DNA of 64,000 nt from Sulfitobacter brevis. GTDB lineage: Bacteria; Pseudomonadota; Alphaproteobacteria; Rhodobacterales; Rhodobacteraceae. The stretch covers positions 1 to 64,000 of the forward strand of contig NZ_FOMW01000003.1 of the NCBI RefSeq assembly GCF_900112755.1, in the 5' to 3' direction. The notes beneath the pieces were generated by a model that was not told the origin of the DNA, searched no databases, and was given only the letters and a program-made list of their open reading frames with translations. Both the position numbers and the translations under genes were made by a program. This document shows positions 1 to 9,194 of the stretch, piece after piece (position 1 is the stretch's first letter; each line of letters starts with the position of its first letter).

Positions 1-700
1 CTTTTCTGTTTGTTGTGCTTTCAGTTACCAAAGTAACCAGAAGCCGTCCAAACAGTGAAGCTGACACTACATCATCGCTCAACACAAAATGTGCCTCGCT
101 AGTAGCGCGATATGAAGAGGTTGATCCATCGAATGAACCAAACCGCCCACATATCTCTTCAGATATCAAATTTTCAAAGAGCGTAGAGACAAAAGAAACC
201 AAGATGCGCCGTAACTTTCAGCGCGCCCCGCCTCGAATACCTCTGATTTTATTCTCCACCTTCCGAACCAAACCTCCGCTTCGCAGCTTCCGTCTAACCC
301 GTCCAGCGCCCCGTGTCTGCATGTTTGCGTCTCCGGTGAAGGCGTATCTAAGGTTAGTAGCTCAGACCCGCAACCCTTTTTTACCAGAAATACAGTTTTT
401 TTGCGGAACTAATTTAAGTTTGTTTAATATCAATAACTTACTTCGCCGGCTTCGGCCGCTTGGCGCTGAGCACATTGCGCCAGATCGCGGATCGAGAGAG
501 CGGCTGGTACCGCTATCACCTAGATGTTGTGGTCGGAAATGCCCGACACCCAATTTGGGTAGTTTCTGATGGCGCCCGCGACGGAATCAGGGTGCCCGAG
601 TCGGGGTGATTTGGCGCGATCATCCGAAGCGTTCCGCAGTTTCTGCCCGAAAGGCAGATTTAAATGCCTGCAAGAAAAGCGGACACTTCTGACCGATGCT
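1..700. other. Long gap without a recognisable intact gene
   Basis: About 700 bases precede the end of msrQ. The first 430 bases are clearly more AT-rich than the rest of the window and their open frames use codons unlike the neighbouring genes. From about 440 the composition becomes GC-rich again. Apart from a possible decayed fragment (418-609, listed separately) I see no gene, RNA or repeat. The left part could hold the 3' end of a gene or a regulatory region belonging to sequence outside the window. Confidence 0.5.
418..609 (+). pseudogene. Possible decayed protein fragment
   Basis: A 63-codon frame open from the TAA at 415-417 to the TGA at 607-609 has no ATG. From about position 440 its translation looks protein-like, with pieces such as RQIADRESGWYRYHLD and HPIWVVSDGARDG and G/C-rich third positions. 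Upstream the frame runs into AT-rich sequence, so if it was ever coding it is a 3' remnant without a start. I do not recognise the family. It may equally be a chance open frame. Confidence 0.2.
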
Positions 701-1357
701 TTATGCCCGCACTTTGGCAAAGTGTGGCAGCCGTACTGCCAGCAGCGCCAAAATCACTGCCATATAGATGAGGGGTTCAAGCTGAACGCCCTTCACCAGC
801 CAGATGAAGTGAATTCCGCCGAGCAGAACCGCCAAGTAAACCAGCTTGTGCAGGCTTCGCCACTTTGGCCCCAGCTTGCGGATCGACCTGTTGTTGGACG
901 TGAGCGCCAGTGGGATCAGGCAGAGGAACCCGGTCATTCCGATGGTGATATAAGGGCGCTTGATGACATCGCCGAGCATCTGCGCCCAGAACAGCCCCAT
1001 ATCCAGCGCGATCCAAACGGTTAGATGCAAGCTGACATAGGCGAAGGCCAGCAGGCCCAAGGCACGGCGGAACTTGATCAGGTTGATACCGGCAAAACGG
1101 CGCAGCGGGGTAATCGCCAATCCAGCGATCAACAGCTGCAGCGCCCATTGTCCCAACGCGTGCTCCAGACCCTTTACCGGATCGGGACCATAGCCCCCCG
1201 TCTGCGCCAGATAGAACATCCAAGGCACGGGTAGCAGCCCGACAATATAGACGGCCCAAGCGGGAAGCTTGCGCGCCGCACCATTCACCCTATCAACGAC
1301 ACTCTTTTTACGCAGAGGAGCAGGCCGCGCCCCAGCCGCTTTGAAATCCTGTTTCAT
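701..1357 (-). CDS. msrQ: MsrQ, heme-binding membrane subunit of the periplasmic methionine sulfoxide reductase
   Basis: This 218-residue inner-membrane protein matches MsrQ (formerly YedZ) in length and layout. A basic N-terminus is followed by about six hydrophobic segments. Conserved histidines lie in helices, for example in AYVSLHLTVW and GGIHFIWLV, and are expected heme ligands. The LGPKWRSLHKLVYL stretch is typical of the family. MsrQ passes electrons from the quinone pool or flavin reductase to MsrP, which repairs oxidised methionines in periplasmic proteins. The gene starts 5 bases after the stop of msrP on the same strand, so the two are co-transcribed and probably translationally coupled. 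Confidence 0.93.
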   Translation of the reverse strand: MKQDFKAAGARPAPLRKKSVVDRVNGAARKLPAWAVYIVGLLPVPWMFYLAQTGGYGPDPVKGLEHALGQWALQLLIAGLAITPLRRFAGINLIKFRRALGLLAFAYVSLHLTVWIALDMGLFWAQMLGDVIKRPYITIGMTGFLCLIPLALTSNNRSIRKLGPKWRSLHKLVYLAVLLGGIHFIWLVKGVQLEPLIYMAVILALLAVRLPHFAKVRA

Positions 1358-1362
1358 TCGGC

Positions 1363-2271
1363 TCAGGGGTTCGCCACCAGATCGAGGCCCGCGTACAGCC
1401 CGGCGACCTCGTCTTCATACCCGTTAAACATCAAAGTTGGCTGCCGTCCGGCAAATAACCCACCACCGATGGGCCGCTCGGAGGCTTGGGACCAGCGCGG
1501 ATGGCTGACGTCTGGGTTCACATTGCTATAGAACCCGTATTCGCCCGGATTAGCCTTGTTCCAGCTGGTCGGCGGCTGGGTATCGGTCAGGGTGATGCGG
1601 ACAATCGATTTAATAGATTTATAGCCATACTTCCACGGCACCACCAAACGCAGCGGCGCGCCGTTCTGGTTGGGGATCGGTTTACCATAGATGCCCGTCG
1701 CCATCAGGGTCAGCGGGTGCATCGCCTCGTCGAGCCGGAGCGCCTCGACATAAGGCCACTCCAACACCGGATACTTCACGCCCGGCATTTCATCGGGGCG
1801 AAAGGCAGTTTCAAAAGCGACGTATTTCGCGCCCGACTGCACCCCTGCCAAATTCAGCAGGTCAGCCAGCTCGAACCCGTTCCACGGCACTACCATCGAC
1901 CATGCCTCGACACAGCGGAAACGATAGATCCGCTCTTCAATGGTCATCGCGTCGATGATGTCCTGCATCGCGTAGGTCGCGGGCTTATCGACCAATCCTG
2001 CGATTTCGACGCTCCAGGGGGTCGTCGTCAACGTATGCGCGTTTTCGGCGGGGTCGGATTTGCCGGTGCCGAATTCGTAATAGTTGTTGTACTGGGTAAT
2101 GTCCTCATAGCTGTTCGGCTCCAGCCCGTCCGGCGCGGCATGCAGCCCGCCTGCGATGCTCGACAGGCCCGCACCCGCAAGCGCCCCTGCCATGATCTGC
2201 CGTCGGTTCAGGAATGACGCCTCCGGGGTGACATCCTTTTTCGTCAGCGTACTGATCCAGCGATTGGCCAT
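1363..2271 (-). CDS. msrP: MsrP, molybdopterin methionine sulfoxide reductase catalytic subunit
   Basis: This 302-residue sulfite-oxidase-fold protein is exported by the Tat pathway. A twin-arginine signal ([14 protein letters not shown], residues 22-35) precedes an AxA-type cleavage region. Cys120 in [14 protein letters not shown] is the expected molybdenum ligand. C-terminal features such as [18 protein letters not shown] are characteristic. I chose ATG 2271 because AAGGAG lies just upstream; the longer frame starting at 2343 adds 24 residues that would displace the Tat signal from the N-terminus. It reduces methionine sulfoxide in periplasmic proteins with electrons from MsrQ (701-1357), 5 bases downstream. 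Confidence 0.95.
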   Translation of the reverse strand: MANRWISTLTKKDVTPEASFLNRRQIMAGALAGAGLSSIAGGLHAAPDGLEPNSYEDITQYNNYYEFGTGKSDPAENAHTLTTTPWSVEIAGLVDKPATYAMQDIIDAMTIEERIYRFRCVEAWSMVVPWNGFELADLLNLAGVQSGAKYVAFETAFRPDEMPGVKYPVLEWPYVEALRLDEAMHPLTLMATGIYGKPIPNQNGAPLRLVVPWKYGYKSIKSIVRITLTDTQPPTSWNKANPGEYGFYSNVNPDVSHPRWSQASERPIGGGLFAGRQPTLMFNGYEDEVAGLYAGLDLVANP

Positions 2272-2395
2272 GGGGCACTCCTTACTATACAATACGAAAG
2301 AACGTAGTGCCCGCACCGGACCACACCAAATCCTTTGCGTCACATTTCAGGCACTTCACCCTATTGTCAGCAATCCAACATCCCGGAGGTCCTCC

Positions 2396-2833
2396 ATGAT
2401 ACGCCCTTTAATCGCTGCTCTCGCCCTGACCGCCCTCCCCGCTTACGCGCAGGACATGGTCACCTACACCACGGACCAAAGCCTCGAAGACGTCCTGTTT
2501 GGCGTCGAAAACGCGATCATCGGCCAAGGGCTTGTGGTTGATAGCACCAGCCATGTCGGCGAGATGCTGGAGCGTACCCGCGCCGATGTCGGATCGGATG
2601 TTGTGTTGTTCGAGGCCGCAGAGGTGTTCAGCTTTTGCTCGGCCGCGCTGTCGCGCAAGGTGATGGAGGCGGACGTGATGAACATCCGCTTTTGCCCTTA
2701 CGATATCTTCGTGATGCAACTGCCGAACCAAGACACCGTGACCATTGGCTATCGCAGCTTTCCCGAGGGCGCGATGCAAGAGGTGCAGGCGCTGCTCGAC
2801 ACCATCGCGAAAACCGCGATCGGTCAGGAATAA
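2396..2833 (+). CDS. DUF302-family secreted protein
   Basis: This 145-residue protein has a Sec signal peptide (hydrophobic residues 2-18, cleavage after AYA) followed by a DUF302-like domain. Visible family features are alternating strands, a TTDQSLEDVLFGVENAI opening and a conserved FCSAALSRKVMEAD helix. DUF302 proteins have no agreed function; some sit near respiratory or metal genes. ATG 2396 is preceded by a strong GGAGG; a longer upstream frame exists but would remove the signal peptide. The gene is divergent from msrP and shares a terminator with clpB. Confidence 0.8.
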   Translation: MIRPLIAALALTALPAYAQDMVTYTTDQSLEDVLFGVENAIIGQGLVVDSTSHVGEMLERTRADVGSDVVLFEAAEVFSFCSAALSRKVMEADVMNIRFCPYDIFVMQLPNQDTVTIGYRSFPEGAMQEVQALLDTIAKTAIGQE

Positions 2834-2860
2834 CCACGCGCCTGTCTACGCTTTTAATAC

Positions 2861-2892
2861 AAAAATGGCCGAAGAAATCTCCGGCCATTTTT
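2861..2892. terminator. Bidirectional Rho-independent terminator
   Basis: Perfect 11-bp inverted repeat AAAAATGGCCG / CGGCCATTTTT with a 10-nt loop. A-runs on the left and T-runs on the right make it work in both directions, ending both the DUF302 gene (+) and clpB (-). Confidence 0.88.
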
Positions 2893-2913
2893 AGCTGCAT
2901 ATATAGTGTGACG

Positions 2914-5529
2914 TTAGTGCACTGTCGCATCGCCCGGCTTAGGGCGGTTTGACGTGGCCACCCGGTCGCCGATGATTAATCCATCAGCCCCCGCAGTCAC
3001 GCTGACCGTCTCGCCGTCCTTTAGATCACCGGCCAAGATCATCTCGGCCAATGGGTCTTGCAAGGCGCGTTGGATCACACGCTTCAGCGGACGCGCCCCG
3101 AACACCGGATCATAACCCTCGTCGGCGAGCCATGTCTTGGCCCCTGCGTCCAGTTCCAGCGCGATTTTGCGACCGGCCAAACGCTTCAACAACAACGCCA
3201 ACTGGATCTCGACAATACCGGTCATGTCGGCACGGCCCAGACGGTCAAAGATGATCGTCTCGTCCAGACGGTTCAGGAACTCGGGGCGGAAGTGTGCCCG
3301 CACCGCGTCCATAACATCGCGCCGCGCCCCTGCCATGTCACCTCCATCGGGAAGCTGGCTCAACGCCTGCGCCCCAAGGTTGCTGGTCAGGATGATCAGC
3401 GTCTGCTTGAAGTCGACCGTGCGGCCCTGACCGTCGGTCAACACACCATCGTCGAGCACCTGCAACAGCACGTTAAATACGTCAGGGTGGGCTTTCTCGA
3501 CCTCGTCAAACAGGATGACCTGATAGGGCCTGCGCCGTATTGCCTCGGTCAGCACGCCACCCTCGTCATAGCCAACATAGCCGGGAGGCGCACCAATCAG
3601 ACGGGCCACGGCGTGTTTCTCCATGAATTCACTCATGTCGATCCGCACCATCGCGCTGTCATCGTCAAACAGGAATTCGGCCACCGCTTTGGTCAGCTCG
3701 GTCTTACCGACACCGGTTGGTCCGAGGAACAGGAACGACCCCAGCGGGCGGTTCTCGTCGTTCAGACCAGCCCGTGCCCGGCGCACAGCACTCGCCACCG
3801 CTTTCACGGCTGCGTTCTGGCCGATTACCCGACCGTGCAACTGCTCTTCCATCCGCAAAAGCTTGTCGCGCTCGCCTTCCAACATGCGACCGGCAGGAAT
3901 ACCCGTCCAACGCTCCACGACGCTGGCAATCTGGTCAGGGCGCACAGCCTCTTCGACCATCATGCTATCCTCGCGGGATTCGGCCAGCTCCAGATCCCGC
4001 TCCAACCCCGGGATCACGCCATAGGAAAGCTCTCCGGCCTTGGCCAGATTGCCTTCGCGCTTGGCAATTTCCAGATCGGCACGGGCGCGGTCCAGTTTCT
4101 CTTTAATCCCGCGGGCATCGGCGAGCTTGTCGCGTTCGGCCTGCCATGCGGCGGTCATGCCATCGCTGCGCTCCTGAAGATCGCTGAGGTCCTTCTGGAG
4201 AGTTTCCAGCCGATCTTTCGACGCCTGATCATCTTCCAGCTTCAAGGCCTGCTCTTCGATCTGCAACTGCAAGATCTGACGGTCCAGCGCGTCCAGTTCT
4301 TCGGGCTTGCTGTCGACCTCCATCCGCAACCGCGACGCTGCCTCATCCATCAGGTCGATGGCTTTGTCTGGCAAGAAGCGGTCAGTGATATAACGGTGGC
4401 TTAGCGTCGCTGCGGCAACCAGTGCGGAGTCGGAGATCCGCACACCGTGGTGCAGCTCGTACTTCTCCTTGATACCGCGCAGGATCGAGATGGTATCCTC
4501 GACCGTTGGCTCCTGCACCATCACGGGCTGGAACCGGCGCGCAAGGGCCGCGTCTTTCTCGACGTATTTGCGGTATTCATCCAGCGTGGTAGCGCCGACG
4601 CAATGCAACTCACCCCGCGCGAGAGCAGGTTTGATCAGGTTGGCCGCGTCCATCGCGCCATCCGCCTTGCCTGCACCTACAAGCGTATGCATCTCGTCGA
4701 TGAACAAAATCACCTCGCCCGCAGCGTCGGTAACTTCGTTGAGGACCGCCTTCAGCCGTTCTTCAAACTCACCGCGATACTTCGCACCAGCGATCAGTGC
4801 ACCCATATCAAGCGCCAGCAGCCGCTTATTGCGCAGCGATTCCGGCACATCCCCATCGACAATGCGCAGCGCGAGACCTTCGGCAATCGCGGTTTTACCC
4901 ACGCCCGGTTCCCCGATCAGCACGGGGTTGTTCTTGGTCCGGCGGCTCAGCACCTGCATCGCGCGACGGATTTCTTCGTCACGCCCAATGATCGGGTCGA
5001 TCTTGCCCTGCCGCGCCCGCTCGGTCAGGTCGAGGCTGTATTTTTTCAGCGCCTCATAGCCCTCTTCAGCAGAAGCTGTGTCAGCAGTGCGGCCTTTCCG
5101 GATGTCGTTGATCGCAGTGTTTAGCCCTTGGGCAGAAACACCGCCGGCATCCAGCGCCGTCTTCGCGCCAGATTTGATCATGCAAAGCGCCATCAAAATA
5201 CGCTCGACCGTCACAAAGCTGTCGCTTGCCTTCTTGGCCAGCGCCTCAGCTTCGGCCAAAACCTTAACGGTGGTGCCATCCAGATAGACCTGCGCCGCGT
5301 CGCCCGTAACCCTGGGCAACTTTGCTAAGGCGGCGGTAAGGCTCTCGGTCACGCGCTTGGGGTCGGCCCCCGATGCGGCAATCAGATTGCTCGCCAGCCC
5401 TTGGTCGTCGTCCAGTAATGCTTTGAGGATGTGCTCTGGCGTCAGCCGCTGGTGGCTTTCGCGGGTTGCAATGGTCTGCGCCGCTTGCACAAAGCCGCGC
5501 GATCTCTCCGTGAACTTGCTCAAGTCCAT
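2914..5529 (-). CDS. clpB: ClpB, ATP-dependent disaggregase chaperone
   Basis: This 871-residue Hsp100 protein is full length for ClpB. In order it has a double Clp N-domain (residues 1-145), a first AAA+ module with Walker A GEPGVGKT near 205, the ClpB-specific coiled-coil middle domain (about 400-520, rich in E/K/L with [16 protein letters not shown]), and a second AAA+ module with GPTGVGKTE near 605 and the sensor region LNRLDE. It rescues aggregated proteins together with DnaK in the cytoplasm. ATG 5529 has AAGGAG upstream. A sigma-32-like promoter lies at 5605-5635. The gene is monocistronic and ends at a shared bidirectional terminator. Confidence 0.98.
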   Translation of the reverse strand: MDLSKFTERSRGFVQAAQTIATRESHQRLTPEHILKALLDDDQGLASNLIAASGADPKRVTESLTAALAKLPRVTGDAAQVYLDGTTVKVLAEAEALAKKASDSFVTVERILMALCMIKSGAKTALDAGGVSAQGLNTAINDIRKGRTADTASAEEGYEALKKYSLDLTERARQGKIDPIIGRDEEIRRAMQVLSRRTKNNPVLIGEPGVGKTAIAEGLALRIVDGDVPESLRNKRLLALDMGALIAGAKYRGEFEERLKAVLNEVTDAAGEVILFIDEMHTLVGAGKADGAMDAANLIKPALARGELHCVGATTLDEYRKYVEKDAALARRFQPVMVQEPTVEDTISILRGIKEKYELHHGVRISDSALVAAATLSHRYITDRFLPDKAIDLMDEAASRLRMEVDSKPEELDALDRQILQLQIEEQALKLEDDQASKDRLETLQKDLSDLQERSDGMTAAWQAERDKLADARGIKEKLDRARADLEIAKREGNLAKAGELSYGVIPGLERDLELAESREDSMMVEEAVRPDQIASVVERWTGIPAGRMLEGERDKLLRMEEQLHGRVIGQNAAVKAVASAVRRARAGLNDENRPLGSFLFLGPTGVGKTELTKAVAEFLFDDDSAMVRIDMSEFMEKHAVARLIGAPPGYVGYDEGGVLTEAIRRRPYQVILFDEVEKAHPDVFNVLLQVLDDGVLTDGQGRTVDFKQTLIILTSNLGAQALSQLPDGGDMAGARRDVMDAVRAHFRPEFLNRLDETIIFDRLGRADMTGIVEIQLALLLKRLAGRKIALELDAGAKTWLADEGYDPVFGARPLKRVIQRALQDPLAEMILAGDLKDGETVSVTAGADGLIIGDRVATSNRPKPGDATVH

Positions 5530-5604
5530 GGTTCTCTCCTTTTTAAAAAGCGCCCGTGGAATCCCTGCCTACATGCGTAGCACAGGCGGATTGGGCCTCA
5601 GGAT

Positions 5605-5635
5605 TAATCTGGGAAACCAGACCTGCCATTTCAAG
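5605..5635 (-). promoter_or_regulatory. Candidate sigma-32 (RpoH) promoter of clpB
   Basis: Read on the minus strand, CTTGAAA is followed after 15 bases by CCCAGATTA. This is close to the heat-shock consensus CTTGAAA / CCCATNTA. It would start a transcript about 70 bases before the clpB start codon, which fits clpB being an RpoH target in proteobacteria. Confidence 0.6.
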
Positions 5636-5946
5636 GCCTGAAGGTGGCAGAGTTGTGCCATGTCCGCCGCCGCAATGCCGCCGCAATCTCGCCACATTCA
5701 TTTGGCGCAACGAAACATAATCTAGGCGGGAACTTGGCAAAATATCGGCGCTTATCAGCCGATGCGCGCATTGCAAGAGAAAAACGATACAGTTGTAGTT
5801 GACTGAAATTAAAGAATTTTTAAAAGTTTTACACAGGAGGATTAAGAAAGGTGAAACCTTTTAGCGACGCAAGGAGTTGTATGGATGAGAAGGCCAGTTC
5901 GAATGATTCGTCCTTGAGTGACCACGCTAGAATTGAGGCAAACAAG

Positions 5947-6258
5947 ATGCATACACGACCCATACAGTTGAGCGATGTTATCTACAACGCAGCCGAGCAG
6001 AGCTTTGAAGCGCTGGTCTGTGTCTACGACGACAACAGCGTGCGCAAATACGCCTGTTCGATCGATGCACCCATCACCATGTCCTATGCCGAAGCGGCAG
6101 AGGGGCTATCCAAACAAGCGATACGACGCCACGAAGCCCGCGGCGGCATGTATTCCGAGGTTTCGCGCCACCTGCCAGTGCAGCGCGCCGGACGCAAATC
6201 GCTTGAAGCGCTCCGCTGGCTCGAAGCCATCGTACATCCCGGTAAACGCGCCGCTTGA
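5947..6258 (+). CDS. Conserved hypothetical protein of about 103 residues
   Basis: This is a small soluble protein with no signal peptide or membrane segment. It begins HTRPIQLSDV and contains a mixed region (QSFEALVCVYDDNSVRKYAC) and a basic C-terminal half (SKQAIRRHEARGGMYSEV). I recall similar proteins in Rhodobacterales but no function. The start is uncertain: the frame is open further upstream, with ATG 5881 behind AAGGAG and GTG 5851 behind AGGAGG at 5835-5840. I favour 5947 because codon use between 5851 and 5946 is unlike a coding region here (AGA, AGG, mixed third bases). The AT-rich stretch 5780-5850 probably carries the promoter. A strong terminator follows at 6388. Confidence 0.65.
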   Translation: MHTRPIQLSDVIYNAAEQSFEALVCVYDDNSVRKYACSIDAPITMSYAEAAEGLSKQAIRRHEARGGMYSEVSRHLPVQRAGRKSLEALRWLEAIVHPGKRAA

Positions 6259-6387
6259 TATTATAGAGTTTTCACGCAGTACCTGCCTGTTGCGTGAATT
6301 TTGCGGAACCTGCCGCTGCGCACCACTGTCCCTGCGCAGCATCCGCAACACAGAGACATCTGCCTGCCTGCACAGTCTCTGACACTT

Positions 6388-6424
6388 GCCCGGACACGCC
6401 GAGAGCGTTGTCCGGGCTTTTTTT
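6388..6424 (+). terminator. Rho-independent terminator
   Basis: GC-rich stem GCCCGGACA-CGC / GCG-T-TGTCCGGGC with a CGAGA loop is followed by seven T. It ends the transcript of the small gene at 5947-6258 before pyrF. Confidence 0.85.
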
Positions 6425-6551
6425 CGTGGTGCTGTAGACTTTCCAGCCCAGACGACACCCGCAGTCCGCCAATTCCCGAACGACGATAGACACAGCCTGG
6501 CCCCCGTCCTATAGCAAGTCCGTTTGCTTTGCCCCAATAGGATTCTCCGCC

Positions 6552-7250
6552 ATGACTGATGACCGTCTTATCGTTGCCCTCGACGTCCCCAATGCCCATG
6601 CGGGGCTGGAGCTTGCCAAAAAACTCGGCGATGCGGTGTCGTTCTACAAGATCGGGTTGGGCATGCTTACGGGGGGCGGGCTGGCGCTGGCCAACGAGCT
6701 TAAGCAAGAGCACAACAAGCGCATCTTCCTCGATATGAAACTTTTCGACATTGGCGCCACTGTCGAAGCAGCCGTGCGCGGGCTGGCGCAGTTCGATTTG
6801 GATTTCCTCACCGTGCATGGCGACCCCTACGTGGTACGCGCCGCGAAAGACGGCGCTGCGGGCAGCTCGATGAAAATTCTCGCCGTCACAATTCTTACTT
6901 CGCTTGACCGCGCCGACCTGGATGCTGCGCTGATTCAGCAGGGCGATATCGCTGATCTTGTTGTGACCCGCGCAGGTCGTGCCCTTGATGCAGGGGCAGA
7001 TGGTATCATTGCCTCACCGCAAGAAGCTGCACTGGTTCGGGCGCTGCCCGAGGCCACGGGCAAGTTGATCGTCACCCCCGGCGTACGGCCGGCCGGAGCC
7101 GCCCTGGGCGATCAAAAGCGCGTCGCTACGCCGTCCCAAGCTATTGCAGACGGGGCGGATCATATCGTGATTGGGCGCCCGATCTGGCAGGCGACTGACC
7201 CCGCCGCAGCAGCCCGCGCGGTGCTGGCCGAGCTTGCAAATCTGCCATAA
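6552..7250 (+). CDS. pyrF: Orotidine 5'-phosphate decarboxylase
   Basis: This 232-residue enzyme has the standard bacterial length. It converts orotidine 5'-monophosphate to UMP, the last step of de novo pyrimidine synthesis in the cytoplasm. The N-terminal RLIVALDVP strand, the catalytic D61-x-K63-xx-D66-I motif in FLDMKLFDIG, the TVHGDPY strand and the phosphate-binding VTPGVRP and IVIGRPIW segments are all present. The start codon is preceded by a weak purine-rich site (TAGGATTCTCCGCC). It appears to be transcribed alone. Confidence 0.97.
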   Translation: MTDDRLIVALDVPNAHAGLELAKKLGDAVSFYKIGLGMLTGGGLALANELKQEHNKRIFLDMKLFDIGATVEAAVRGLAQFDLDFLTVHGDPYVVRAAKDGAAGSSMKILAVTILTSLDRADLDAALIQQGDIADLVVTRAGRALDAGADGIIASPQEAALVRALPEATGKLIVTPGVRPAGAALGDQKRVATPSQAIADGADHIVIGRPIWQATDPAAAARAVLAELANLP

Positions 7251-7349
7251 AATATAGGTGGCGACTGTCACAAATTGACAACAACTTACAAGTGACGCCC
7301 GTAATTCGGGAAATCCTTGCTATGTCATAGATTAACACCGTGCTAGCTT

Positions 7350-7430
7350 GGACACAGGTGATACTCCCCGACGAACTCGATCTTCCTGATGTTCGTCACC
7401 TCCCCCCGCTTAAGCCAGCGGGGGGCCTTT
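7350..7430 (+). ncRNA. Candidate intergenic small RNA with terminator
   Basis: The gap between pyrF and the Nudix gene folds into two consecutive hairpins. The first pairs GACGAAC (7370-7376) with GTTCGTC (7391-7397), extended by AGGT (7356-7359) with ACCT (7398-7401) across a bulge, and has a pyrimidine-rich loop. The second pairs CCCCCCGCT (7402-7410) with AGCGGGGGG (7417-7425), followed by a short T-containing tail. A possible promoter is TTGCTA (7317) with TGCTAG (7341). CUCCCC stretches resemble anti-Shine-Dalgarno motifs seen in some rhodobacterial sRNAs. The second hairpin could alternatively be only the pyrF terminator. Confidence 0.35.
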
Positions 7431-7432
7431 CG

Positions 7433-7861
7433 TTAAAGGGTATCCTGCCGAACCCCAGCCAGATAGCTGCCCAGCCGATCCTGAAACGCAGGCACGGCTT
7501 TAGGATGAGCCATGAACTCCGCTGCGCTCATCAGCTGCCAGCGCTGACCTTCGTCGCCGAAAATCACGTCTTTGACGGCATTGGCGGATAGCTTCGCGAC
7601 GAAAAACCATTTGATCTCTGCCCCTTCGGCAAATTCTTTCTGCCAGACCACTGCTTCGGGCGGCACGACCAGCCCCAACTCCTCACGACATTCGCGCAGC
7701 GCACATGCCAGCGGCGTCTCGGCCCCTTCACGCCCGCCACCGGGCAAATCCCAAAATCCGGCAAACGGCAAACCCGCAATATCGTCACGCAAGATTACGG
7801 CCAATTTGTCGCCAAGGTAGAGCGCCAGTTTCGCGCCTTCAAAGCGGTGTGGTTCGCCCAT
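7433..7861 (-). CDS. Nudix hydrolase (MutT-like)
   Basis: This 142-residue protein carries a complete Nudix box at residues 42-64 (G-x5-E48-x7-RE-x-x-EE-x-G-L, read from GREGAETPLACALRECREEL). It hydrolyses a nucleoside diphosphate linked to another moiety with Mg2+. The substrate cannot be told from sequence; housekeeping of oxidised nucleotides or a NUDIX salvage role are both possible. ATG 7861 is preceded by AGGAG; the longer frame to 8035 runs through the divergent dinB gene and is rejected. It is divergent from dinB with a 59-base gap, so the two may share a promoter region. Confidence 0.85.
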   Translation of the reverse strand: MGEPHRFEGAKLALYLGDKLAVILRDDIAGLPFAGFWDLPGGGREGAETPLACALRECREELGLVVPPEAVVWQKEFAEGAEIKWFFVAKLSANAVKDVIFGDEGQRWQLMSAAEFMAHPKAVPAFQDRLGSYLAGVRQDTL

Positions 7862-7920
7862 GTTCAAACTCCTGCCGCTGCGATAAACTGTAGAACCAGA
7901 TCCAACATCTTGGTGTGTTG

Positions 7921-9174
7921 ATGCCTGCCCTTTGCCGTGATTGTCTATCCCAGATCGCCCCTGCCCGCCGCTGTCCCCAGTGTGGCAGCCCGCGTGTTCT
8001 GGCGCATCCGGAACTTTTCGAACTGTCCATAGCACATATGGATTGCGATGCCTTTTATGCCTCGGTCGAAAAACGCGACAACCCCGAACTGGCGGGCAAG
8101 CCCGTTATTATCGGGGGCGGGCGGCGCGGCGTGGTCTCAACGGCCTGCTATGTGGCGCGTATTCGCGGGGTGCGTTCCGCGATGCCGATGTTCCAAGCGC
8201 TCAAGCTCTGCCCAGAAGCGGTGGTGATCAAACCGCGCATGGACGCCTATGTCGAAGCTTCCGCCGCGATTCGGGAAATGATGCAAGATCTGACCCCGGC
8301 GATTGAGCCGCTCTCGCTGGATGAAGCGTTTCTCGACATGACCGGCACGGCGCGGCTGCACGGCCAGCCCCCTGCCGTTATGCTTGCGCGGTTGGTGCGC
8401 AGGATGAAGACCGAGCTGGGCCTGTCAGGCTCGATCGGGCTTAGCCACAACAAATTTCTCGCGAAAGTCGCCTCTGATCTCGACAAACCGCACGGGTTTT
8501 CAGTGATCGGTGCGGCAGAGACGCCAAATTTCTTGAAAGACAAACCGGTGCGGATGATCTGGGGTGTGGGTGCGGCCACGCAAACCGCGCTCGAGGCCGC
8601 CGGCATCCGCAGCTTTTCCGACCTCCTGCGCTGGGAGCAGACGGACCTTATCACCCGTTTTGGCGGCATGGGGGATCGCCTCTGGCACCTCGCGCGCGGT
8701 CAGGACAAGCGCCGCGTCAGCGCCCACGAGCCGATCAAATCGATCAGCAAGGAAACCACCTTTTCCGAAAACACCTCGGACCCCGAGATACTGGACGGGC
8801 ATATGTGGCGGCTGTCAGAACAGGTCTCCGACAGCGCCAAGGCCAAGGGGCATGCAGGCCGGATTGTGACACTCAAACTCAAACGCGGCGACTTCACCCA
8901 GCTTACCCGCCGCGTATCGCTACAAGATCCGACCCAGCTCGCAGACCGAATATACCGCCACGCCCGCGCACTTTTTGACCAATTGGGCGATCCTGGTCCC
9001 TACAGGTTGATTGGCTGCGGCATCTCCGATCTCAGCCCCGCCGCGGGGGCGGATTTCTCTGCTGATTTACTGGACCCAGATGCCGAGCGGCGCACAAAGG
9101 CCGAGCGCGCCACCGATAGCATTCGCAACCGCTTTGGGGCGCGCGCTATCGTTAAGGGTCGCGCCTTGCGTTGA
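7921..9174 (+). CDS. dinB: DNA polymerase IV, Y family, with N-terminal CxxC pair
   Basis: This 417-residue translesion polymerase has the Y-family signatures: the first metal-binding Asp in HMDCDAFYASVE (D41, D43), the steric-gate and finger region YVARIRGVRSAMP, the SLDEAFLDM catalytic pair (D134, E135), and a helix-hairpin-helix region IWGVGAATQ. It is expected to copy past damaged bases under stress. It differs from E. coli DinB by about 35 extra N-terminal residues with CRDC (5-8) and CPQC (18-21), a likely zinc ribbon. ATG 7921 is used here; GTG 7915 and TTG 7918 are in the same frame. Confidence 0.92.
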   Translation: MPALCRDCLSQIAPARRCPQCGSPRVLAHPELFELSIAHMDCDAFYASVEKRDNPELAGKPVIIGGGRRGVVSTACYVARIRGVRSAMPMFQALKLCPEAVVIKPRMDAYVEASAAIREMMQDLTPAIEPLSLDEAFLDMTGTARLHGQPPAVMLARLVRRMKTELGLSGSIGLSHNKFLAKVASDLDKPHGFSVIGAAETPNFLKDKPVRMIWGVGAATQTALEAAGIRSFSDLLRWEQTDLITRFGGMGDRLWHLARGQDKRRVSAHEPIKSISKETTFSENTSDPEILDGHMWRLSEQVSDSAKAKGHAGRIVTLKLKRGDFTQLTRRVSLQDPTQLADRIYRHARALFDQLGDPGPYRLIGCGISDLSPAAGADFSADLLDPDAERRTKAERATDSIRNRFGARAIVKGRALR

Positions 9175-9194
9175 CTGTGGCCCCGCGCTTCCGC

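Noticed and set aside
15-569. 184-codon plus-strand frame at the left edge
   Set aside because: Composition is rich in Arg, Ser and Pro, no domain is visible, no ribosome site precedes it, and codon use differs from neighbouring genes.
3058-4404. Long open frame on the plus strand opposite clpB
   Set aside because: It mirrors codons of a strongly conserved gene and shows no recognisable motif; antisense frames of this length are common in GC-rich DNA.
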